Positions 1 through 4,431 of a DNA stretch of 6,939 nucleotides are shown one piece after another. Positions within the stretch are counted from its first letter, which is position 1; each line of letters begins with the position of its first letter. Location: contig CAZGMC010000136.1 in NCBI GenBank assembly GCA_964526565.1, forward strand, positions 1 through 6,939, written 5' to 3'. Below the pieces are notes generated by a model. That model did no database searches and was not told where the DNA came from. It saw only the letters and a program-made list of their open reading frames with translations. Both the position numbers and the translations under genes were made by a program. The DNA comes from CAZGMC01 sp964526565 (GTDB taxonomy: Bacteria; Pseudomonadota; Alphaproteobacteria; DSM-16000; Inquilinaceae).

Positions 1-48
1 CATACGCCTGTCACCCCCTATGTTGTGGTGCCGGAGCCAGAGGGATAA
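1..48 (+). CDS. Possible C-terminal tail of a gene that begins outside the window
   Basis: Frame 1 is open from the first base to a TAA at 46-48 and would encode the 15-residue tail HTPVTPYVVVPEPEG. The composition is plausible for a protein end. A stretch this short can stay open by chance, and frames 2 and 3 are also open past this point. I do not recognise the product. Only sequence to the left of the window could decide whether it is real. Confidence 0.2.
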   Translation, partial: HTPVTPYVVVPEPEG

Positions 49-166
49 GCAATACGTCGAGTTTTGAAACAAACTCTTATAGCAGGACCGGTGCGCATCC
101 ACTACCTATCGATGGGGAAAAATGAGGGGATTCCTGAGCATGCGTACCGACCCCCCTCATGTCCAA
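49..166. other. Intergenic region upstream of padR with two small inverted repeats
   Basis: This stretch is visibly more AT-rich than the genes that follow. It contains GAGTTT (59-64) and AAACTC (71-76) around a 6-nt loop. It also contains ATGAGGGG (122-129) and CCCCTCAT (153-160) around a 23-nt loop that includes the palindrome GCATGC. Neither is followed by a T-run, so a classical intrinsic terminator is not supported. The second repeat ends seven bases before the padR -35 box and could be a second regulatory site. CTATCGATGG near 106-115 resembles the core of the PadR palindromes but lacks the outer arms. Confidence 0.4.
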
Positions 167-195
167 TTGACACATCGATGTTCGATGCATAGGAT
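167..195 (+). promoter_or_regulatory. padR promoter (sigma70-type), likely giving a leaderless transcript
   Basis: A perfect -35 hexamer TTGACA lies at 167-172. After exactly 17 bp comes TAGGAT at 190-195, which matches the -10 consensus at 4 of 6 positions, including the conserved TA start and final T. Transcription starting about 7 nt downstream would begin at or within a base or two of the padR ATG at 202, giving a leaderless or nearly leaderless mRNA. AGGA at 191-194 would serve as a ribosome site only on a longer transcript. The spacer is filled by the PadR palindrome, so a bound dimer would block polymerase. Confidence 0.6.
172..192. promoter_or_regulatory. Operator 1: imperfect palindrome, likely PadR binding site (autoregulation)
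   Basis: The site reads ACATCGAT, then GT, then TCGATGCATAG. It is the same as the site in front of the flavoprotein gene at 19 of 21 positions, differing only in the two central bases. Around the centre at base 180, CATCGA on the left (173-178) pairs with TCGATG on the right (182-187). PadR-family dimers typically bind such palindromes of about 16 bp containing ATC or CAT half sites. Its position between the -35 and -10 boxes of padR fits negative autoregulation. Assigning it to this PadR rests on repetition and location, not on binding data. Confidence 0.65.
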
Positions 196-201
196 AACAT
201 C

Positions 202-606
202 ATGAGTCAGCCTGCGGTGAAAGCGAAAGCCCCGGACTTCCTCAGCCGATCCTACTGGAATGGCACGATCAAGATGAGCCTGTCCAAGTTCTTCATCCTG
301 AGCGTGCTGGCCCGCCGCCCGATGCACGGCTACGACATCGCGCGGGAAGTCGCACGGTTCTCCAACGGCTGCTGCTCGCCGACCGAGGGGACGATCTACC
401 CGGTGCTGCGGCAATACGAGGAAGGCGGCCACGTCACTTCCCACGAAGAGGTCGTGTCGGGGCGTGTGCGCAAGATCTACAAGCTGACCGACCGCGGCCG
501 GCAAGCGTTCGAGGTGGCGGTCGGCGCCTGGATGGAGGTGACGGACAGCCTGAACGCCTGCGCGAAACTTGTGCGGAAGGACACCGCACGCGGACCTGAA
601 ACCTGA
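202..606 (+). CDS. PadR-family winged-helix transcriptional repressor with vicinal cysteines
   Basis: This 134-residue protein is a short (subfamily 2-like) PadR regulator, a dimeric DNA-binding repressor of the cytosol. The PadR core starts at about residue 25 (MSLSKFFILSVL). It continues with the family signature MHGYDIAREV (41-50), the recognition-helix segment SPTEGTIYPVLRQYEEGG (59-76), and the wing with the basic SGRVRKIYKLTDRGR (86-100). A single C-terminal helix follows for dimerisation. The start at 202 keeps a 24-residue N-terminal extension and fits the promoter spacing. M25 is the alternative start. Unusual residues are the vicinal pair C57-C58 immediately before the recognition segment and C120 in the dimerisation helix, which could together form a soft-metal or thiol-redox sensing site. 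The gene lies 57 bp upstream of the flavoprotein gene on the same strand, and both are preceded by the same palindrome. The family call is firm. The inducer is unknown. Confidence 0.9.
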   Translation: MSQPAVKAKAPDFLSRSYWNGTIKMSLSKFFILSVLARRPMHGYDIAREVARFSNGCCSPTEGTIYPVLRQYEEGGHVTSHEEVVSGRVRKIYKLTDRGRQAFEVAVGAWMEVTDSLNACAKLVRKDTARGPET

Positions 607-612
607 TTTTTT

Positions 613-645
613 GGATCTATACATCGATCATCGATGCATAGATCC
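613..645. promoter_or_regulatory. Operator 2: 33-bp near-perfect palindrome before the flavoprotein gene
   Basis: The 33-bp site is centred on base 629, and 15 of its 16 base pairs match. The single mismatch is at 621/637. The left arm begins GGATCTAT and the right arm ends ATAGATCC, flanking a core of ATCGAT, C, ATCGAT-like half sites. Positions 621-641 repeat operator 1 with two central changes. A promoter here is less clear than at padR. Possible -10 boxes are TATACA (618-623), paired with CTGAAA (596-601) at 16 bp, or TATAGA (646-651). In either case the palindrome would overlap or touch the start site. A T-run precedes rather than follows the palindrome, so it is not a plus-strand terminator. 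Confidence 0.7.
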
Positions 646-663
646 TATAGAAAGGAGCGAGCC

Positions 664-1983
664 ATGCCGAACGATACCCTTCCCGTCGCGGTGATTGGAG
701 CGGGGCCTGTCGGCCTCGCCGCCGCGGCGCATCTGATCGGCCGCGGGATCGCACCCGCGATCTTCGAGCGCGGCGGGAGCGCCGGCGCCGCAGTCGCCGC
801 GTGGGGCCATGTCCGCGTGTTCACACCCTGGCGCTATATCGTGGACGCCGCCGCCGGCGAGCTTCTGGATGCGGAGGGCTGGACCGGGCCCGACCCCGAC
901 GATCTGCCCCTGGGCCGGGAGATCGTGGCCCGCTACCTGGCACCGCTCGCCGCGCATCCGCGCGTGGCGGCGGCGCTTCGGACCGGCGCCACGGTCACCG
1001 GTGTGTCTCGCGCCGGTCTATCGAAGATCGACTCCGGCGGGCGCGAGGCGGTGCCGTTCGCGGTGCACTGGCGGGACTCGACCGGCGCCGCCCATCGGAC
1101 ATTCGCTCGCGCGGTCATCGACGCCTCGGGCACCTGGTCGCAGCCAAGCCCCATCGGCATCGACGGGTGCCCCGTGCCCGGCGAGGCGGAGGCACGCGAC
1201 AGGATCGCCTACGGGATCCCGGATGTGCTGGGCGCGGACCGGCGCGACCATGCGGACGCGCGCGTGCTGGTCGTCGGCGCCGGTCACTCGGCGGCGAACG
1301 TGCTCCTGGACCTCGGGCAGCTGGCGCGCGAGGTGCCGGGCACAAGGATCTTCTGGGCGCGGCGGCGGGCGTCCCTGGCCCGGCTGGTCGGTGATGGCTC
1401 CAAGGACGAGCTGGCGGCGCGGGGCGAGCTGGGCCTGGCTGCCGAACGGCTCGCAGCCGGCGGCGGGGTCGAGACGTTCGCGCCCTTCGCTGTCGAGCGG
1501 ATCGAGCGCACTGGGGACGTGCTGTCGGTGTCCGCCACCCACGCCGGGTGCCCCGTGACGCTGGAGGTCGATCGCATCGTGGCGGCGACGGGATTCCGCC
1601 CGGACCCCGAGCTGCTGCGCGAACTGCGGATCGAGAGCGACCCCGTGATGGAGGCGCCGCCGCGGCTTGCGCCGCTCATCGACCCGAACCTGCATTCCTG
1701 CGGGACGGTTCCGCCGCACGGCGTGGCGGAACTCGCTCAGCCCGAGGCGGGCGTCTATGTGGTGGGCATGAAATCCTACGGCCGCGCGCCGACCTTCCTG
1801 ATGCTCACGGGCTACGAGCAGGTCCGCAGCATCACCGCGCACCTGGCCGGGGACGAGGCGGCCGCGCGCGAGGTGCACCTGAGCCTGCCGGAGACCGGCG
1901 TGTGCAGCGGGCCGGCGGGCAGGGCGACATCCCCCTGCTGCGGCGGGGCGCGATCTGCGCCTGCCGCGCCGGCGTGTTGCTGA
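664..1983 (+). CDS. FMO-like FAD/NAD(P)-dependent oxidoreductase with a cysteine-rich C-terminus
   Basis: This 439-residue cytosolic flavoprotein resembles flavin-containing monooxygenases and thioredoxin-reductase-like oxidoreductases. The FAD Rossmann motif is VIGAGPVG (10-17), with an acidic strand end at IFER (33-36). The NAD(P) Rossmann motif is VVGAGHSA (203-210). The VAATGFRPD segment (307-314) is the ATG motif that closes the second nucleotide domain. WGHVRVFTPWRY (47-58) forms part of the active-site side. From residue 404 the protein has a Cys-rich tail: C414 in LPETGVCSG, C425-C426, and the final two residues C438-C439. The start at 664 is chosen because AAAGGAG (651-657) is spaced 6 nt from this ATG. 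An upstream in-frame ATG at 634 lies inside operator 2 and is unlikely. Cys-tailed relatives of this flavoprotein occur, as I recall, near arsenic resistance genes, as ArsO- and ArsV-type monooxygenases do. The substrate is not determined by the sequence. Confidence 0.85.
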   Translation: MPNDTLPVAVIGAGPVGLAAAAHLIGRGIAPAIFERGGSAGAAVAAWGHVRVFTPWRYIVDAAAGELLDAEGWTGPDPDDLPLGREIVARYLAPLAAHPRVAAALRTGATVTGVSRAGLSKIDSGGREAVPFAVHWRDSTGAAHRTFARAVIDASGTWSQPSPIGIDGCPVPGEAEARDRIAYGIPDVLGADRRDHADARVLVVGAGHSAANVLLDLGQLAREVPGTRIFWARRRASLARLVGDGSKDELAARGELGLAAERLAAGGGVETFAPFAVERIERTGDVLSVSATHAGCPVTLEVDRIVAATGFRPDPELLRELRIESDPVMEAPPRLAPLIDPNLHSCGTVPPHGVAELAQPEAGVYVVGMKSYGRAPTFLMLTGYEQVRSITAHLAGDEAAAREVHLSLPETGVCSGPAGRATSPCCGGARSAPAAPACC

Positions 1984-2000
1984 ACGCGGCCCGACGACGC

Positions 2001-3266
2001 ATGGCGACAGGTGTTGCAACGGCAGGACGGCAGCGGTCGGAGGACCGCGCCTTCCTCGCCGCGCTCGGCATCGGGCAGATCTGTTCGTGGGGAACGCTAT
2101 ATTACAGCTTTCCCCAGATCTCCTCTGCCATGGCAGCCGATTTCGGTTGGGACCGATCCGCGCAATACGGCGCCCTGACGCTGGGGCTGCTGCTGTCGGG
2201 ACTCGCCAGCTATCCGATCGGCGTTGCCATCGATCGCGGGTATGGCCGCAGCGTCCTTGTCTGCGCCTCGGCCGCGGCGGGTGCTCTGTTGCTGGCGTTG
2301 AGCCAGGTCGCCTCTCTCGTTGGCTTCTATGCGGTCTATGCCGCGCTTGGCGCCTTGTTCGCCGCCACGCTCTACGATCCGGCCTTCGCGGTTGTCGGCC
2401 GCCGATACGGTGCCGCAAGGGCCAGGGGAGGCATCACCGCGCTGACTCTCTGGGGCGGGTTCGCGAGCACCGTGTTCATCCCCGCGATCGAGGCGGCAAT
2501 GGGCGCCGCGGGATGGCGCGGCGCTCTGCTGGCACTGGCCTGCGTCAATCTCGGGGTCTGCGCGCCGCTTTACGCCTGGGCGATCCGGTCACGGCTGGAT
2601 CGCGGGGTCTCTCCGGCGGCGGGACACGCCTTCGCATCCTCGGTAACACAAGGCGCCGCCATCCGGCGGCTCGCGCGGCGCGCGCGGTTCTGGATGGTGG
2701 GCGCGTTCTTCGTTGCTCAGGCTGCACTCATGTCGGCCTTCACCTTCCACCTCTACCCGCTGCTTGCGGATCGGGGCCTGTCCGCCACGGCCGTGGTGGG
2801 CGTCATCGCGGTGATCGGTCCGGCGCAGGTGGCCGGGCGGCTCCTGATCTCGGTATTTGCGCCCGCTGCATCTATTGCGGCCATAGGCTCGGTGACGGTC
2901 ACGGTGCTCATCGGTGCGCTGATGGGGTTCGCACTTGCCGGTACCTCCGTCTGGGCCCTCGCCCTGGTTGCTGCAAGCTATGGCGCGGGCAATGGCGTCC
3001 TGACCATCGTGCGCGGCATGGCGGTGCCCGAGCTTCTGACGACCACCCACTACGGCGCTATCAACGGGCTGCTGGTCGGGCCCTCCACGCTCGCCAAGGC
3101 AACCGCACCGGTCGGGTTGGCGCTCTTGTGGGACCAGTTCGGCAGCCAGGTAGCGGTCGCGACCGCCCTTGTTGCATGCTCGCTGGCGATGGCCGGATCG
3201 TTCTGGGCAGCGGCCCGCCTGCGTCGGCAGGGCCCGGCAGACCTGATTGCAGCCGAGGTACGATGA
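2001..3266 (+). CDS. Major facilitator superfamily (MFS) efflux-type transporter
   Basis: This 421-residue inner-membrane protein has the length and hydrophobic pattern of a 12-helix MFS carrier. TM1 begins near residue 18 (FLAALGIGQICSWG). The loop between TM2 and TM3 holds the MFS motif A as GVAIDRGYGRS (74-84). A polar central loop at about 195-228 (RSRLDRGVSP to RRLARRARF) separates the two six-helix halves. The gene starts 17 bp after the flavoprotein stop with no clear Shine-Dalgarno sequence, so translational coupling is likely. GTG at 1974 would overlap the flavoprotein end by 10 nt and is the alternative start. Placement behind a regulator and a redox enzyme suggests export of the inducer or of the oxidised product. 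An ArsK-like metalloid exporter is one candidate and a small organic-acid or drug carrier is another. MFS membership is firm and the substrate is unknown. Confidence 0.88.
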   Translation: MATGVATAGRQRSEDRAFLAALGIGQICSWGTLYYSFPQISSAMAADFGWDRSAQYGALTLGLLLSGLASYPIGVAIDRGYGRSVLVCASAAAGALLLALSQVASLVGFYAVYAALGALFAATLYDPAFAVVGRRYGAARARGGITALTLWGGFASTVFIPAIEAAMGAAGWRGALLALACVNLGVCAPLYAWAIRSRLDRGVSPAAGHAFASSVTQGAAIRRLARRARFWMVGAFFVAQAALMSAFTFHLYPLLADRGLSATAVVGVIAVIGPAQVAGRLLISVFAPAASIAAIGSVTVTVLIGALMGFALAGTSVWALALVAASYGAGNGVLTIVRGMAVPELLTTTHYGAINGLLVGPSTLAKATAPVGLALLWDQFGSQVAVATALVACSLAMAGSFWAAARLRRQGPADLIAAEVR

Positions 3267-3377
3267 ATAGCCTGTGATCTGGATCGGCGTCAGGGCGCGG
3301 CCGGGGAGATTTGGACAGGGCGTTATGTGGATTTCCGGCCTGAGAGCGGCGAGGATGCCGCGGGATCAGGAGGGACC
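3267..3377. other. Short non-coding gap between the MFS gene and the IS remnant
   Basis: The gap contains no hairpin with a T-run, so no intrinsic terminator for the three-gene unit is visible. AGGAGGG at 3368-3374 is the ribosome binding site of the degenerate orfA. The left end of the IS presumably lies in this stretch, but I could not identify its terminal inverted repeat. Confidence 0.4.
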
Positions 3378-3440
3378 TTGACGAGACGATCGCGCCGGAC
3401 CCACGCTCCGGCGTTCAAGGCGAAGAGCCTGCCCCCGTGA
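3378..3440 (+). pseudogene. IS3-family orfA, truncated to its first codons
   Basis: Starting at TTG 3378, behind an AGGAGGG ribosome site, the frame reads TRRSRRTHAPAFKAK. This is the characteristic start of IS3-family OrfA proteins, the helix-turn-helix subunit that binds the IS ends. Homology stops at about 3425, just where the family would continue with the VALAA..KGEKT helix. The frame then ends at TGA 3438-3440 after unrelated codons. The product would be 20 residues with no function. Confidence 0.65.
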
Positions 3441-3687
3441 AAACGGGGGGGGGCGTTGGCCGCGGCAGCGGCGCGCCGTCTCCGCCTGGGAGGCGGCGCT
3501 TGAGGCTGGCCGCCGCCTGATGCCACCCTGGCAGCAAGGTCGGGAGGCTGCCGTCTGCGGCTGGCGGGCCCCGCCTCCCGGACAAGGCGAAGCCCGCCAG
3601 CTGCGACGCCTCTCACCATGGGCACTGGCCCAAGGTACCGGTTCCGCCCGGCGCCACCCGCCGAATCCATTTGAAACGTCGAGCAGC
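3426..3687. other. GC-rich, highly structured segment of unknown origin inside the IS remnant
   Basis: This segment separates the orfA and orfB remnants and matches no transposase reading frame that I recognise. It is dense in inverted repeats. CCCCCGT (3432-3438) and ACGGGGG (3443-3449) enclose a GAAA loop. TGCCA (3521-3525) and TGGCA (3529-3533) enclose CCC. CTGGCGGGC (3561-3569) pairs with GCCCGCCAG (3592-3600), and CGCCT/AGGCG is nested inside. CGGGAGGC (3541-3548) can instead pair with GCCTCCCG (3573-3580), so two of the folds are mutually exclusive. No convincing gene is present on either strand. The long minus-strand open frame here (about 3323-3979) also runs antisense through the transposase remnants and looks like a GC artefact. 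Confidence 0.45.
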
Positions 3688-3689
3688 CC

Positions 3690-4124
3690 TTTTTGGCCGA
3701 TGCGCTTGGCAAGGCCGGCCGGCTGAGCGCACGGCGGTGATCGACCGGCGCCATGACCTGCCGCTGACGCGGCAGGCGGAGGTGCCCGGCGTGAGCCGCG
3801 GCAGTCTCTATTACCGGACCCATGACCGGCCTCGTCCGGTGTCGGCGGCCGACCTGGCGGTCATGCGCCGGCTCGACAAGCTGCACCTGAACCACCCGTT
3901 CGCCAGCAGCCGGATGCTGCGCGACCTGCTGCGGGCGGAGGCCATGGCGGCCGGTGAAGTACGAGGAAGTCTGTCTCAAGGCCTAAGACAGCGTCGCCGA
4001 GGCCCGCAGCTCCATCGGCCATTACCTCGACTTCTGCAACACCAGGAGGCCCCACTCGAGCCTGGGCGGGCAAACGCCCGACCGGGTCTGCTCCCACACT
4101 CCGCCCCAGGCGGAGGCTGCATGA
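3690..4124 (+). pseudogene. IS3-family orfB transposase, frameshifted and internally deleted
   Basis: FLADALGKAGRLSA (from 3690) matches the start of IS3-type OrfB. The frame then shifts at about 3725 into ERTAVIDRRHDLPLTRQ, SRGSLYYRT and ADLAVMRRLDKLHLNHPF, SSRMLRDLLRAE, which is the N-terminal HTH_21-like region. At about 3940-3957 the sequence jumps to a third frame. That frame carries the family's C-terminal end VKYEEVCLKA, a TAA stop (3984-3986) where relatives have tyrosine, then DSVAEARSSIGHYLDF and CNTRRPHSSLGGQTPDRV, ending at TGA 4122-4124. About 170 residues are missing, including all three catalytic acidic residues of the DDE fold. The gene is inactive. Confidence 0.75.
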
Positions 4125-4132
4125 TGTGCGCC

Positions 4133-4194
4133 GCCGCGCGGGGGCCTCATTCCGGTCGGGCTACGCCCTCCCTCCATGAGGCCCCCCGCGCGGC
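4133..4194. repeat. Long imperfect inverted repeat after the orfB remnant
   Basis: GCCGCGCGGGGGCCTCAT (4133-4150) is complementary to ATGAGGCCCCCCGCGCGGC (4176-4194), apart from one extra C in the right arm. The loop is 25 nt and contains CGGGCTACGCC. The stem is very stable. It could act as a strong RNA hairpin insulating the SDR gene from upstream transcription, although no T-run follows it. It could also be part of the IS end or a separate palindromic repeat. Confidence 0.7.
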
Positions 4195-4364
4195 AGATCG
4201 TGACGACACCGGCTGGCAATCCACGTAAGAAACGCCGGATCCTGTCTCGACGACTCCGGCCAGTTCTCCCGGCCCGGCGCCCCAGCGGGCGGGAGACCCG
4301 CGCCCGAGCCGCACCGCCGCAGGTCGCACAAGCCAATCCGATTCGATTATCGTTGAGCCTGTCC

Positions 4365-4394
4365 TTGGCGCCACGGCGATCGCGACATTATCTA
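4365..4394 (+). promoter_or_regulatory. Weak candidate promoter for the SDR gene
   Basis: TTGGCG (4365-4370), an 18-bp spacer and TATCTA (4389-4394) give a poor sigma70-like match (4/6 and 3/6) in the most AT-rich part of the leader. The start site would be about 30 nt before the ATG, and GGAGGG at 4422-4427 supplies the ribosome site. Other promoter types cannot be excluded. Confidence 0.2.
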
Positions 4395-4431
4395 CCGGTC
4401 GAACACAACCCCGCACCGATCGGAGGGCATC

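Larger units (their letters stand above)
3378..4124 (+). mobile_element. Decayed IS3-family insertion sequence
   Basis: Three pieces in the order orfA start, orfB start and orfB end mark a fossil two-ORF IS3-type element. The orfA N-terminus is intact for about 15 codons. The middle of orfA is replaced by unrelated sequence (about 3426-3687). OrfB is frameshifted at about 3725 and lacks roughly 170 codons at about 3940-3957. An intact element of this type is about 1.2-1.4 kb, and only about half of that length carries recognisable homology here. No terminal inverted repeats or target duplications were recognised. The element cannot encode its own transposase. Confidence 0.7.
4125..4431. other. 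Intergenic region upstream of the SDR gene
   Basis: The region opens with a long inverted repeat (4133-4194). The rest is GC-rich up to about 4330. A more AT-rich patch with CGATTCGATTATCG (4343-4356) follows, then the SDR leader. No gene is convincing on either strand. The translations available here are low-complexity Arg/Pro/Ala-rich artefacts. Confidence 0.4.

Noticed and set aside
613..645. Palindrome read as a rho-independent terminator of padR
   Set aside because: The T-run precedes the palindrome instead of following it, and on the minus strand the hairpin would be followed by A residues. The near-identical copy inside the padR promoter argues for an operator.
1018..2418. Long minus-strand open frame (466 codons) antisense to the flavoprotein and MFS genes
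   Set aside because: Its translation is Arg/Pro/Gly-rich with no domain pattern and no ribosome site. It spans two well-supported plus-strand genes. Long antisense frames are common in DNA of this GC content.
2087..3277. Second plus-strand frame across the MFS gene (396 codons)
   Set aside because: It is an out-of-frame shadow without hydrophobic helices. The MFS frame has motif A and regular membrane segments.
3432..3449. GAAA-loop hairpin as an intrinsic terminator for the MFS operon
   Set aside because: The stem is followed by G residues and GCG, with no T-run, and it lies over 160 bp past the stop codon, inside the IS remnant.
3323..3979. Minus-strand frame of 218 codons across the IS remnant
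   Set aside because: It runs antisense through recognisable IS3 orfA and orfB remnants, and its own product is compositionally biased and unrecognised.
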